Below are positions 20,822-29,340 of a DNA stretch of 64,000 nt, piece by piece. The notes below the pieces were generated by a model, which did not search any database, had not been told where the DNA came from, and saw only the letters and a list, made by a program, of their open reading frames with translations. How positions within the stretch are numbered: position 1 is the stretch's first letter; each line of letters begins with the position of its first letter. The stretch spans positions 20,494 through 84,493 of the forward strand of contig JAAFIC010000005.1 in the NCBI GenBank assembly GCA_013298565.1, written 5' to 3'. This stretch comes from Alphaproteobacteria bacterium. Its GTDB lineage: Bacteria; Pseudomonadota; Alphaproteobacteria; Elsterales; Elsteraceae. Position numbers and translations under genes: made by a program.

Positions 20822-21776
20822 TCCCCGAAGCCCGCCGAAGCGCGCGCGTGAGCGAATCGACCGAGCCGAACCCCGCCGCTGCCGCAATCGCCGTTATGCT
20901 GTAATGGGTCGTTTCGAGCAGCAGTCGTGCCCGCTCCAGCCGCAGAGTTTCCACATAGCGCGCCGGAGTCTGGCCGGTGCGGGCGCTGAAATGGCGCATA
21001 AAGCTACGCTCGGTTAGCCCAATCCGCGCCGCAAGCGTGGGTACGCGCAAATCGTCGCCAGAATGGGCCGCCATCCAGGTGAGCAAATCGCCTAGTTTTC
21101 CCTCCGCTGTTCGCTCTGCCGAGCGGGCTTGCGCGGCGAGCAGGCTGGAGAACTGCGACTGGCCCCCAGGGCGGCGCAGATACAGCACCAGTTCCCGCGC
21201 CACCGCCAGGGCAATCTGCTGCCCCAAGTCGGCTTCGACCAGCGCCAACGCCAGATCAATCGCCGCCGTAATCCCTGCTGAACTATAGAAGGGCGGGGCG
21301 CTCACGTAGATTGCATCCGGCTCTACGTGAATGTCCGGGTAGCGCGCGGCAAGCTCCGCACAAGAATGCCAGTGGGTCGTCATCCGTCGCCCGGCCATCA
21401 GCCCGGTTTCTGCCAGCAAGAACGCGCCCGTGCAGACGCTAGCGACGCGGCGACAGGTAGGGGCGTGGTCCCGCACCCACGCGGGCAGAACGCCTTCCGC
21501 CACCGCCCGTTCCACGCCGGGATTACCGCCGACGATGAGCAGCGTATCGACCCCCTCCGGCACGGCTGCCAGCGGAACCGTTGGCCCTAGCGACAGACCG
21601 CAACTGGTTGGCACCGCGCCGCCCGCAACCGAAGCATGGAGAATGTGATAGGGGCGCGGCGCGTCCGCCCCTTGCATCGCGGCAAAATGGGCATTTGCCT
21701 TCGTGAACACTTCCGTCGGCCCTAGGCAGTCGAGGCTTTGGCACTGGGGGAAGACCAGAATCACTAGGGTTCGCAT
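20733..21776 (-). CDS. GlxA-family transcriptional regulator (DJ-1/PfpI domain plus AraC helix-turn-helix)
   Basis: 347-residue regulator. Residues 1-200 are a class I glutamine amidotransferase-like DJ-1/PfpI fold, with the nucleophile-elbow position ASVCTGAFLLAETGL carrying the Cys and His in MTTHWHSCAEL. Residues about 225-335 are an AraC-type double helix-turn-helix (VPTLAARIGLTERSFMRHFSARTGQTPARYVETLRLERARLLLETT). Family members respond to small metabolites, often quaternary amines or amides. It is divergent from the MFS carrier at 21893 with a 116-base gap, so it may regulate that carrier (inference). Confidence 0.88.
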   Translation of the reverse strand: MRTLVILVFPQCQSLDCLGPTEVFTKANAHFAAMQGADAPRPYHILHASVAGGAVPTSCGLSLGPTVPLAAVPEGVDTLLIVGGNPGVERAVAEGVLPAWVRDHAPTCRRVASVCTGAFLLAETGLMAGRRMTTHWHSCAELAARYPDIHVEPDAIYVSAPPFYSSAGITAAIDLALALVEADLGQQIALAVARELVLYLRRPGGQSQFSSLLAAQARSAERTAEGKLGDLLTWMAAHSGDDLRVPTLAARIGLTERSFMRHFSARTGQTPARYVETLRLERARLLLETTHYSITAIAAAAGFGSVDSLTRALRRASGITPDLYRARFGATSLALGQAPLARASTAR

Positions 21777-21892
21777 CGCGCCGCACTCCGATAAACGTAT
21801 TTGGCAGAATATGCGGCTTTAATGTCCTTTCTGACAACCAAGGATCGGCCTACGCTGAAAGCCTATTCTTGCGCCCTGTCGAAAGGTTACCC

Positions 21893-23101
21893 ATGACCGC
21901 CGCTTCTGCTTTCTCACCCTTGGCCCGTCGTACGGCGATAACCTTAGCCGTCTCGCAGTGCCTTTATTTCTGCGCTATCGCCATCGGCCTTACGCTGACG
22001 GGGTTGGTGGGGAGTCAACTCGCCCCGCGCGCCAGCCTCGCCACCTTGCCATTTGCCGTACTGACCCTCACGTCGGCGGCGACCACTGTGCCGCTATCGT
22101 TGCTGATGGGACGGGTTGGGCGGCGGCCTGTGTTTATGCTGGGGGCGTTCGGGGCGATTGTGGGCGGAATTTTGGCGGCAGCGGCGATTTTTCAGCGCGA
22201 TTTTTTCTTATTCTGCGTCGGCAATGCCTTGCTTGGGCTGTTTCAGGCCAGCGCGCAGTATTACCGCTATGCGGCAACCGATGCCGTGCCGGAGGCCGCT
22301 GGGAAAGCGCGCGCCCTCTCTTGGGTCATGATCGGCGGCTTGGTCGCGGCCTTCCTGGGGCCGCAGATTGCGGCGATGTCGCGGGATTTTTGGGCGATTG
22401 TGCCTTTCGCTGGCTCCTATGGCGCGATTGCGGCCCTGGGCGGGGTCGCAGTTCTCGTGCTCGCAACGCTACCGTTACAGCCGGTGAGCCAAGCTGCCAG
22501 CGGCGAGGCCCGCCCGCTCGCCGATCTTGCGTTTCAGCCGAGTTTTCTGCTCGGGCTGGTCTGCACGGCGTTAGCGTTTGGAATCATGACCTTCGTCATG
22601 ACGGCCACGCCGCTGGCGGTGATCGCCTGCGGGTTTTCCGTCGATGCCTCGGCGGGTGTGATCCAGGCCCATCTGGTCGGCATGTTTGCGCCGGCGTTTT
22701 TTACGGGCAAGCTAATTGGGCGCTTTGGTGTGGTGCCGATTTTACTAGCCGGGCTGGGGTTATTCGGTATCAGCGCCGCCGTTGGCCTTGCCGGGCTAAC
22801 GCTGCCGTATTTCACTGTTGCCCTGGTGCTGAGTGGGGTTGCCTGGAACGCCCTGTTCGTGGGCGGCTCGACGCTGATCGCTCAATCGGCCAGCGCGCCG
22901 AAGGACCGCGCCCGCCTGCAAGCCTTGTCGGAGTTCAGCGTTTTCGGTCTTTCGGCATTAGCTGCCGTAAGTGCAGGGCCGGCGCAAGTGAGCCTTGGGT
23001 GGGCATCGGTGTTGGGCGCGACCTTTGCCCCCCTAGCCCTGCTCGGTATCGCGGTGCTGGCCTTTCGCGTGACCAAGGGCCGCCGCGCCACGGCATCATA
23101 A
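21893..23101 (+). CDS. major facilitator superfamily transporter
   Basis: Polytopic membrane carrier of 402 residues with about 12 hydrophobic segments. The loop 2-3 signature is present in modified form (LLMGRVGRRPVFMLGAFG), as is a second one after helix 8 (GKLIGRFGVVPILLAG). The start at 21893 has GAAAGG six bases upstream, better than an in-frame ATG at 21869. Substrate cannot be inferred. Its divergent arrangement with the GlxA-type regulator suggests an inducible exporter or importer. It ends at a strong bidirectional hairpin shared with trxA. Confidence 0.85.
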   Translation: MTAASAFSPLARRTAITLAVSQCLYFCAIAIGLTLTGLVGSQLAPRASLATLPFAVLTLTSAATTVPLSLLMGRVGRRPVFMLGAFGAIVGGILAAAAIFQRDFFLFCVGNALLGLFQASAQYYRYAATDAVPEAAGKARALSWVMIGGLVAAFLGPQIAAMSRDFWAIVPFAGSYGAIAALGGVAVLVLATLPLQPVSQAASGEARPLADLAFQPSFLLGLVCTALAFGIMTFVMTATPLAVIACGFSVDASAGVIQAHLVGMFAPAFFTGKLIGRFGVVPILLAGLGLFGISAAVGLAGLTLPYFTVALVLSGVAWNALFVGGSTLIAQSASAPKDRARLQALSEFSVFGLSALAAVSAGPAQVSLGWASVLGATFAPLALLGIAVLAFRVTKGRRATAS

Positions 23102-23102
23102 A

Positions 23103-23124
23103 AAGGGGGGCCTTTGCCCCCCTT
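23103..23124. terminator. bidirectional intrinsic terminator between MFS gene and trxA
   Basis: AAGGGGGGC (23103-23111), loop CTTT, GCCCCCCTT (23116-23124): a perfect 9-bp stem, directly after the MFS stop and six bases before the trxA stop. Short A/T runs flank both sides, so it can end transcription of both convergent genes. Confidence 0.8.
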
Positions 23125-23129
23125 GAAGA

Positions 23130-23450
23130 TTACAGCGCGCTGGTTAGCCACGCTTGCAGCATTGATTTAGGCAAAGCCCCAACCTTTTGCGCCACAACCT
23201 GACCGTTCTTGAACAGCAGCATAGTGGGAATACCGCGCACGCCATATTTCGTTGGCGTGGCAGGGTTTTCGTCGATGTTCACCTTAGCAATAGTTACTTG
23301 GCCTGCAAGTTCAGTGGAGATTTCTTCCAGCGCTGGCCCAATGGCCTTACACGGGCCGCACCACGCCGCCCAAAAATCGACCAGCACTGGGCCGGGGGCA
23401 TTGAGAACATCGGCATCGAAGCTGGCATCGGTAACGGCAACAGTCGCCAT
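23130..23450 (-). CDS. trxA: thioredoxin
   Basis: Thioredoxin-1-type protein (106 residues) that reduces protein disulfides in the cytoplasm. The active site WCGPC is in [15 protein letters not shown] (about residues 29-43), the cis-Pro is in [12 protein letters not shown], and the lengths match TrxA. AAGGAAAAAATC precedes the ATG. The upstream neighbour region holds dispersed palindromes and no addAB genes, which often lie beside trxA in this group. Confidence 0.96.
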   Translation of the reverse strand: MATVAVTDASFDADVLNAPGPVLVDFWAAWCGPCKAIGPALEEISTELAGQVTIAKVNIDENPATPTKYGVRGIPTMLLFKNGQVVAQKVGALPKSMLQAWLTSAL

Positions 23451-23598
23451 GATTTTTTCCTTTGAGAGAGCCGGGGTCGCCAGCTTGAATAAGGCAAACT
23501 TAGGGAGACACTTACCCCAGCGTCAACCACCTTGGCCGTTTATCACTGGCACCTTCGCGGCCCGGTGCGTCTGTTGGGGACGCGACCGTTCTTGCCGT

Positions 23599-23732
23599 TA
23601 GAGCTGCGTGCGTTAAGTCGGACGCAGCTCTAGAGGCCGCCATTGCGGCGGCGGCCAAGGGCGCGGATGCGCCCGCCCGGCGAGGGCTAAAAAATAACCT
23701 ATAACGTCGTGCGTCTAATTTAACGCACGACG
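23599..23732. repeat. palindromic repeat element A (three-part: palindrome, 56-base block, palindrome)
   Basis: In the 323-base gap upstream of trxA. Part 1: TAGAGCTGCGT (23599-23609) and ACGCAGCTCTA (23622-23632), an 11-bp stem. Part 2: a GC-rich block 23635-23690, 54 of 56 bases identical to 37986-38041. Part 3: CGTCGTGCGT (23705-23714) and ACGCACGACG (23723-23732), a 10-bp stem. The rest of the gap (23451-23598, 23733-23773) shows nothing recognisable apart from the trxA promoter that must be there. Confidence 0.85.
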
Positions 23733-23773
23733 CTAATGAAAGTCGATATCTTAACGACGCTATCGGCCAATGC

Positions 23774-25111
23774 CTAATTGGTGGGCGGCAGGAAACTTCC
23801 TGGTGCAGGGGCGATTTGTTTGTGTGTGCCGCGTTGGATTTCCCAAACGGCGAGACCGCGTTCGGTGCTGCCGTCCATATTCAGGCGAAATAGTCCTTCC
23901 ACCCCAGCAAAACCGTTCGGGTTGGTGAGGGTCGAGTCGGAGAAGTTCGGGCCGTTGGTAAGCTTGCCGATCACGGCGGTCAGGGCCACCGCGTCATAGG
24001 CGAGGGAGGAGAGGCGGTTAGGCGCGGCACTATAGACTGCCTTATATTTCTCCTCGAACGACGCGCGCCCTGCGGGGTCTGGCGCGGCGTACCACGCGCC
24101 GACTAAGCCCGGTTCGGCCCCCAGAGACGTATCGTCCCACTGGGGCATACCGATCAGCCGCACGTCTTTTACATCAATGTCGTAATAGGGAATCCACGGC
24201 CCCATCTGCTTTAAGCGCGGCACGGAGAGTTCGCCGATTACCAGCGCTTGATACGACGGCGGCGGTGGCGGCACGGCCCTACGGCGGTCATATTCCGCCG
24301 TGCGCCGCACAATACCCTGGAAGTCGGTAGCGTTGGCCGGGTAGCTGTCGGCCCGCACGAGGCTTCCCCCCACTTGGGGCAGCGTGCGCTCCAGGGCTGC
24401 GGTTAGTTGGCGACCAATGGGGGCATCTGGCACTAGGGCAGCATAGCGGGTTAGCCCTTTTTCCCGCGTGATCGCCAGGACGCGCTGAAGCGCCTGCACG
24501 GGCGAGAGACCCAAAACGTACACACCAGATTGCGCGGCAGAACGGTCGTTCGAGAAACTGATGACCGAGAGGCCCGCTGCTTTGGCAATCGGGGCGACTT
24601 CCGCCACTTGAGCGGCAAACAACGGCCCGATGAGAATATGCGCGCCTGCGTTCACCGCAGCGGCGGCGGCGGCGGTCGCGCCGTCTTTTTCCGTATCGAA
24701 GGGTAGCAGCTTAAAGCCTTCCGGCGCGTGATCGAACATTGCCAGTTGGGCTGCTTCCAGCAAACCTTGCCCCACTGCCTGCGCCCGGCCCGAGAGCGGC
24801 GCGAGCAGAGCGACGCGAATATCGGGTTTCGGCGGGCGGGCAGTGCCGAATGGTGCTTGCCCTGTCGCAGGTGGAGAGATGGCACCGGGAACAACCGTTG
24901 TATCGGCGGGCAGTGGCCCGGTTTCAATCGGCGTTGGCCCAGAAGGGCGCGTCGCCCAACTCGGTTCCGCCGGTTGTTGCGACACAAGCGGCGGCTTTGC
25001 TTGCGAAGCGGGGGGTTGCTCCGATACGGTTGGCTTGCTGCCGGGCATTTGCCCGCAAGCCGCCATCAACAGCCCTAATGCCAGGATCGCCGCGCGCGTG
25101 ACAGCCGACAT
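23774..25111 (-). CDS. LpoA/LppC-like periplasmic lipoprotein, penicillin-binding protein activator family
   Basis: Lipoprotein of 445 residues. The signal peptide ends in lipobox LLMAAC (Cys near residue 19), then a Pro-rich linker (about 25-95), then a type I periplasmic-binding fold (DIRVALLAPLSGRAQAVGQGLLEAAQLA, GAHILIGPLFAAQVAEVAPIAKAAGLSVISFSND, GMPQWDD). This is the arrangement of the PBP-activator/LppC family encoded next to rsmI and yraN in many proteobacteria, as it is here. A role in outer-membrane-linked activation of peptidoglycan synthases is taken from the family and is less certain in alphaproteobacteria. Confidence 0.85.
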   Translation of the reverse strand: MSAVTRAAILALGLLMAACGQMPGSKPTVSEQPPASQAKPPLVSQQPAEPSWATRPSGPTPIETGPLPADTTVVPGAISPPATGQAPFGTARPPKPDIRVALLAPLSGRAQAVGQGLLEAAQLAMFDHAPEGFKLLPFDTEKDGATAAAAAAVNAGAHILIGPLFAAQVAEVAPIAKAAGLSVISFSNDRSAAQSGVYVLGLSPVQALQRVLAITREKGLTRYAALVPDAPIGRQLTAALERTLPQVGGSLVRADSYPANATDFQGIVRRTAEYDRRRAVPPPPPSYQALVIGELSVPRLKQMGPWIPYYDIDVKDVRLIGMPQWDDTSLGAEPGLVGAWYAAPDPAGRASFEEKYKAVYSAAPNRLSSLAYDAVALTAVIGKLTNGPNFSDSTLTNPNGFAGVEGLFRLNMDGSTERGLAVWEIQRGTHKQIAPAPGSFLPPTN

Positions 25112-25214
25112 CGAAAACCCTACCCCTCACCGTGTCAAAAATCGCCTTGACCCTACCGAGGAGACCCCAACAAATCCAGCGCAATCCGAACTTTCGGAAG
25201 CGGTTGGGGCGGGT

Positions 25215-26045
25215 TTGTCGCCGGGGCTTTACCTCGTCGCAACGCCGATTGGGAATGCAGAGGATATTACGGTGCGCGCGCTGAACCTCTTAAAGCGCGC
25301 GAATGTGATCGCGTGCGAGGATACGCGGGTGACTGGCCCCTTGATGCGCCGCTATGGTATCTCGACACCGCTGGTCGCTTATCACGATCATAATGGCGCG
25401 TGGATGCGCCCGAAACTGCTGGCGCGCGTGCGGGCGGGGGAGGCCGTGGCGCTGGTGTCGGACGCCGGAATGCCGCTGATCTCCGACCCCGGCTATAAAC
25501 TGGTGCGGGAAGCCCAGGCGGAAGGCTTGCCCGTTACCAGCCTGCCCGGCGCGTCGGCCGTGCTCACCGCTGTGCAGCTTTCCGGTCTGCCGTCGGATCG
25601 TTTTCTGTTTGCGGGCTTCCCCGACCATAAATCCGGCGCGCGGCAAAGCCTGTTTCGGGAATTGGTCGCGGTTCCAGCGACGTTGATTTTCTTTGAAGGC
25701 CCGTCTCGGGTTGCCGATAGTTTGGCCGATATGGCCATTGTGTTCGGCGCGCGCGAGGCGGCTTTGGTGCGCGAGATTACCAAGCTCTATGAGGAAGTCC
25801 GCCGCGCGCCCTTGCCCGATCTCGCCCGCCATTATGCCGAACAGGGGCCGCCGCGCGGGGAAATCGTCATCGTCGTCGCCCCGCCGGGCGAGGAGGCGGC
25901 GACCGCCGAAGCCGATCTCGACACAATGCTGCGGGAGGCGCTTGCCACTCACAGCGTTCGCGATGCCGCCGATTTGATCGCAACCGCCACCGGTCAGCCG
26001 CGCCGGGCGGTGTATGCGCGGGCATTGCAGGTGTCAAAGGAGTGA
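25215..26045 (+). CDS. rsmI: 16S rRNA (cytidine(1402)-2'-O)-methyltransferase
   Basis: SAM-dependent methyltransferase of the tetrapyrrole-methylase fold that modifies C1402 in the 16S decoding centre. Motifs: LVATPIGNAEDIT, VIACEDTRVTGPLMRRYGI, VSDAGMPLISDPG, LPGASAVLTAVQLSGLP and EGPSRVADSL, ending in the usual C-terminal helices. The start is uncertain: there is no ATG or GTG between the divergent lipoprotein gene and the conserved core. I chose the TTG at 25215 (LSPGLYLVATPIGN), which gives 276 residues and follows a G-rich stretch. The frame stays open upstream. yraN follows with a GTGA overlap. Confidence 0.9.
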   Translation: MSPGLYLVATPIGNAEDITVRALNLLKRANVIACEDTRVTGPLMRRYGISTPLVAYHDHNGAWMRPKLLARVRAGEAVALVSDAGMPLISDPGYKLVREAQAEGLPVTSLPGASAVLTAVQLSGLPSDRFLFAGFPDHKSGARQSLFRELVAVPATLIFFEGPSRVADSLADMAIVFGAREAALVREITKLYEEVRRAPLPDLARHYAEQGPPRGEIVIVVAPPGEEAATAEADLDTMLREALATHSVRDAADLIATATGQPRRAVYARALQVSKE

Positions 26046-26419
26046 GCCGAACGGCGCGCGGCCACGCAGCTTTTCGCCGGGGGCGCTGGGCCGAACGGTT
26101 GGCGGTAGCGCTGTTGTGGCTCAAAGGCTATCGGCTGCTTGGGCGTAATGTGCGAACGCCGTTCGGGGAAATTGATCTGCTGGCGCGGCGTGGGCGGGTG
26201 CTGGCCGTGATCGAAGTGAAGGCGCGGCCCGATCTTGCCACGGCGCGCGCGGCGATTTCCCCGCATCAACAGGCGCGGCTTTTGAACGCCGTCGCCTGGC
26301 TGGTATCGCGCCGCCCCGATTTCAAGGACTTGCAACCGCGCTGCGACGCGCTTTTGATAGTGCCGGGATACTGGCCCCGGCATGTCGTGAATGCCTTCGG
26401 CACCGAAATACACTTCTAA
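26042..26419 (+). CDS. UPF0102 family protein YraN
   Basis: 125-residue YraN-like protein with a nuclease-superfamily (PD-(D/E)XK-like) core: GRWAERLAVALLWLKGYRLLGRN, FGEIDLLARRG and IEVKARPD, where the E...D...E-K residues lie. Its function is not firmly established in the family. It starts with GTG at 26042 that overlaps the rsmI stop, with AAGGAG just upstream inside rsmI, so both are translationally coupled. The conserved lpoA-rsmI-yraN neighbourhood supports the call. Confidence 0.88.
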   Translation: MSRTARGHAAFRRGRWAERLAVALLWLKGYRLLGRNVRTPFGEIDLLARRGRVLAVIEVKARPDLATARAAISPHQQARLLNAVAWLVSRRPDFKDLQPRCDALLIVPGYWPRHVVNAFGTEIHF

Positions 26420-26434
26420 CCTCACGAGGCCATG

Positions 26435-27373
26435 ATGAGCTTAACGGTTGCCTTGCAGATGGACCCTATCCACAGCATCGACGTTCACGGCGATAGCACG
26501 CTGATGCTGGGGCTTGAAGCCCAACGCCGGGGGCATACGCTGGTGCATTACCTGCCGCAGAACCTGTCGTTGAAAGACGGCGCGGTGATGGCGGTCGGCC
26601 ACGGGCTGACCTTACGGCACGAACCCGGCAATCACTTTGATCTTGGGGCGGAAGAGGCATTCAGCCTCGCGGACCTAGACGTGATCCTGCTGCGGCAAGA
26701 CCCACCCTTCGATCTCGCCTATCTGACAACGACGTGGCTGCTCGAAAAAATCCACCCGCAAACTCTCGTGGTCAACGATCCGGCGTGGGTGCGGACCATG
26801 CCGGAAAAAATCTTCGTGACCGAATTTCCCGACCTGATGCCGCCGACACTGATTACCTCGGACCTGCGCCAAGCCGTCGCTTTCCGCGCGGAGCATAAGG
26901 ATATTATCGTGAAGCCGCTCTACGGCAACGGCGGCGCGGGGGTGTTCCACGTGCGCCCGGATGATGAAAACCTAACGGCGTTGATCGAACTCTACCAAAA
27001 GCTCGGGCGCGAACCGTTCATGGTGCAGCGCTACCTGCCGGAGGTGCGCGCGGGCGACAAGCGCATCATTCTGATTGATGGTGAACCCGCCGGTGCAGTG
27101 CTGCGCGTTCCCGCCGATGGCGAAGCCCGCGCCAATATGCACGTGGGCGGGCGCGCGGTGAAAACCGACCTTACAAAGCGCGAGCGGGAGATTTGCGCCC
27201 GTATCGGCCCAACGTTGCGCGAGCGTGGTCAAATCTTCGTTGGTATCGACGTGATTGGCGATTACTTGACAGAAATCAACGTGACCTCCCCCACCGGCAT
27301 TCAACAAATCAACCGCCTCGATGGGGTTACGCTGGAGCGGCAGATTTGGGACGCGATTGAGGGGCGGCTCTAA
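26435..27373 (+). CDS. gshB: glutathione synthetase
   Basis: ATP-grasp ligase joining glycine to gamma-glutamylcysteine (312 residues). Visible are the N-terminal [45 protein letters not shown], the ATP-grasp lysines in [33 protein letters not shown] and the Mg-binding [21 protein letters not shown]. Two adjacent ATG codons (26432, 26435) are possible. The second is better spaced from ACGAGG. It lies 15 bases after yraN, likely the same transcript. Confidence 0.96.
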   Translation: MSLTVALQMDPIHSIDVHGDSTLMLGLEAQRRGHTLVHYLPQNLSLKDGAVMAVGHGLTLRHEPGNHFDLGAEEAFSLADLDVILLRQDPPFDLAYLTTTWLLEKIHPQTLVVNDPAWVRTMPEKIFVTEFPDLMPPTLITSDLRQAVAFRAEHKDIIVKPLYGNGGAGVFHVRPDDENLTALIELYQKLGREPFMVQRYLPEVRAGDKRIILIDGEPAGAVLRVPADGEARANMHVGGRAVKTDLTKREREICARIGPTLRERGQIFVGIDVIGDYLTEINVTSPTGIQQINRLDGVTLERQIWDAIEGRL

Positions 27374-27384
27374 CGCCTGGCTCT

Positions 27385-27690
27385 TTATTCCTCACTGTCT
27401 CGCAAGGCCGCATCGTAGTCCTGGCCACCGTAATAGACGCCAAGAATATTCACGATGTCGGTCGTCGCCTCAAACAGTATCGTCACGCGCCGCCGGAATC
27501 CTAGCAGCCGTAAACCCGGCCGGAGATCATCGCGGCGTCTACCTCTGTGCGGGAAGATTTGCAGGTTTTCGCAGTAATCCACGATTGAATCGACATATCG
27601 CGCCGCTACGATCGGCGACCCTGCCTCGGCGATATGAATTTCCAGCGCCTCAAGCTGTCGCAGGGCTTCTGGGGTGAAATGAACCCTATG
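27385..27690 (-). pseudogene. ParE/RelE-family toxin without a usable start codon
   Basis: The frame encodes an otherwise complete ParE toxin of about 100 residues: VHFTPEALRQLEALEIHIAE, GSPIVAARYVDSIVDYC, FPHRGRRRDDLRPGLRLLGF, RRVTILFEATTDIVNILGVYYGG. The antitoxin gene ends at 27693, so the toxin should start around there, where relatives have ATG just before H-R-V-H-F. Here the codons are TTA ACC CAT AGG GTT, with an in-frame TAA a few codons further up. The first normal start codon is a GTG at 27580-27582, which would remove about 36 residues. It is either start-lost and silent or uses an unusual start codon. Confidence 0.65.
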
Positions 27691-27692
27691 GG

Positions 27693-27968
27693 TTAAGCAG
27701 AGGCGGGCCGTTTACGCTTGTCGGCTAGGTGCTGACGCACCTGCTCAACGCTGAGCGCCCGGCTCGGATCAGCTTTCAAGGTGTCGTAAGCGGCAACGCC
27801 TTGCGTGCGAAGCCAGCTCTCAAGAGCCATGTCGCGCGCCTGCAAGGCGCGTAGCCCGTCACGGATAACCTCACTCTCGCTGGCATACTCGCCCGACGAA
27901 ACCTTAGTCTTGACCATCTGAGCCATTTCGTTCGGCAACGTGACGCTGAATTGTTGCGTGCTACGCAT
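27693..27968 (-). CDS. ParD-family antitoxin
   Basis: 91-residue ribbon-helix-helix antitoxin. The N-terminal strand and helices MRSTQQFSVTLPNEMAQMVKTKVSSGEYASESEVIRDGLRAL form the DNA-binding domain, and the C-terminus (about 50-91, ending SRALSVEQVRQHLADKRKR) is the toxin-neutralising part. The ATG at 27966-27968 starts the RHH domain and follows GGAGATTCCC; an in-frame ATA/ATG-like extension upstream is not needed. It should bind and autoregulate its own promoter. The partner toxin downstream lacks a start codon. Confidence 0.85.
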   Translation of the reverse strand: MRSTQQFSVTLPNEMAQMVKTKVSSGEYASESEVIRDGLRALQARDMALESWLRTQGVAAYDTLKADPSRALSVEQVRQHLADKRKRPASA

Positions 27969-28275
27969 GGGAATCTCCGTTATCAATCGCGTTCAATAGG
28001 ATTAAACACTTCTGGATATCGGGTCCGTCCAAAATCAAAAAAATCCGCGCCAACGCCCTGCTTTTGAACGATGCGATCATTCGAGATAGTGTGAGCGATC
28101 TACTGACGCATTTCAAGTTTGCGACGAATGCCGTGCAGAATCGCGGACCTCTATCGAATAATCCCGCTTGACGCCGCTACCCTCGCCCGGCTGCAATGCT
28201 GTAGCATGGGTTTGAATAGGAACGCGCCCCGATTTGCCCGGCAGGGGAAGGGGCGCGAGATGGGAAGAAGAGACG
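27969..28275. other. 307-base region between the ParD promoter and cobS
   Basis: Divergent promoter region for the parD locus (minus) and cobS (plus). The first 170 bases are less GC-rich than the flanks. A frame without any start codon (about 27985-28170, plus) is open and ends ...SNNPA; it may be chance or a decayed gene and is not called. No palindrome or riboswitch-like fold is evident. CobS is preceded by GAAGAAGAGA close to its ATG. Confidence 0.35.
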
Positions 28276-29316
28276 ATGACCTCGACGCAGACGGTTTCTG
28301 GAACGGTATCTAGCCAGGGTGCTCATAGCTTGAACGCCCCCGACATCACGGTAAGCGCGCGGGCCGTATTCGGGATTGATACGGACCTGGAGGTTCCCGC
28401 CTTTTCGGTTGGCTCCGCCTATGTGCCGGACATTGACCCGAGCTATAAGTTCGACCCGGATACGACGCTGGCTATTCTTGCGGGTTTCGCCTTTAACCGC
28501 CGCGTGATGATCCAGGGTTATCACGGTACTGGGAAATCCACGCATATCGAACAGGTGGCGGCGCGGCTTAACTGGCCCTGTATCCGGGTTAATCTCGATA
28601 GCCACATCAGCCGCATTGATCTGATTGGCAAAGATGCCATTGTGTTGCAAGACGGCAAGCAGGTAACGGCGTTCCGCGAGGGGATTCTGCCGTGGGCGCT
28701 GCAAAGCCCGGTCGCTATCGTGTTCGACGAATATGATGCGGGCCGCCCGGATGTGATGTTCGTCATTCAGCGCGTGCTGGAAGTGGAAGGTAAACTGACG
28801 CTTCTCGACCAGAACAAGGTCATCCGCCCGCACCCGTTCTTCCGGCTGTTCGCCACGGCGAATACGATTGGCCTGGGCGATACCACCGGCCTCTATCACG
28901 GCACGCAGCAGATCAATCAAGGGCAGATGGACCGTTGGAGCATCGTCGCCACGCTCAACTATCTGTCGGCAGAAACCGAAACCGGGATCGTGCTGGCAAA
29001 ACTGCCGGACTATCAAACCGAAGCGGGGAAGAAGATTGTCGAGGCCATGGTGGCTTTGGCCGATCTCACCCGCGCGGGCTTTATCGCTGGGGATATTTCT
29101 ACGGTTATGTCGCCGCGCACTGTGATTACTTGGGCGGAGAACGCTAAGATTTTTAAGGGCGATGTTGGGTTTGCCTTCCGTCTCAGCTTTCTCAATAAGT
29201 GCGATGAAGCCGAACGCCCGCTGATTTTGGAATATTATCAGCGTTGCTTTGGCCGCGATCTGGCGGGCCGGATTGTGGAAGCCAAGACCGCGCGGGTCGC
29301 AGGTCGCGTCGCCTAA
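28276..29316 (+). CDS. cobS: cobaltochelatase subunit CobS (AAA+ ATPase)
   Basis: MoxR-like AAA+ ATPase (346 residues) that with CobT and CobN inserts cobalt into hydrogenobyrinic diamide in aerobic cobalamin synthesis. Visible: [36 protein letters not shown], Walker [10 protein letters not shown] (about 80-88), Walker [10 protein letters not shown], sensor [11 protein letters not shown] and the CobS-typical [16 protein letters not shown]. The start at 28276 (MTSTQTVSG) follows GAAGAAGAGA; a longer frame exists but has no site. cobT follows after 24 bases. cobN is not in the window. Confidence 0.94.
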   Translation: MTSTQTVSGTVSSQGAHSLNAPDITVSARAVFGIDTDLEVPAFSVGSAYVPDIDPSYKFDPDTTLAILAGFAFNRRVMIQGYHGTGKSTHIEQVAARLNWPCIRVNLDSHISRIDLIGKDAIVLQDGKQVTAFREGILPWALQSPVAIVFDEYDAGRPDVMFVIQRVLEVEGKLTLLDQNKVIRPHPFFRLFATANTIGLGDTTGLYHGTQQINQGQMDRWSIVATLNYLSAETETGIVLAKLPDYQTEAGKKIVEAMVALADLTRAGFIAGDISTVMSPRTVITWAENAKIFKGDVGFAFRLSFLNKCDEAERPLILEYYQRCFGRDLAGRIVEAKTARVAGRVA

Positions 29317-29340
29317 CCCGGATCGGACGAGTTCTTTAGT

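Noticed and set aside
21958-23202. 414-codon plus-strand frame overlapping the MFS gene
   Set aside because: Out-of-frame shadow of the transporter with Arg/Gly/Cys-rich composition.
27985-28170. Start-less open frame before cobS ending ...GPLSNNPA
   Set aside because: No start codon and no recognisable motif; could be chance, so only mentioned in the intergenic entry.
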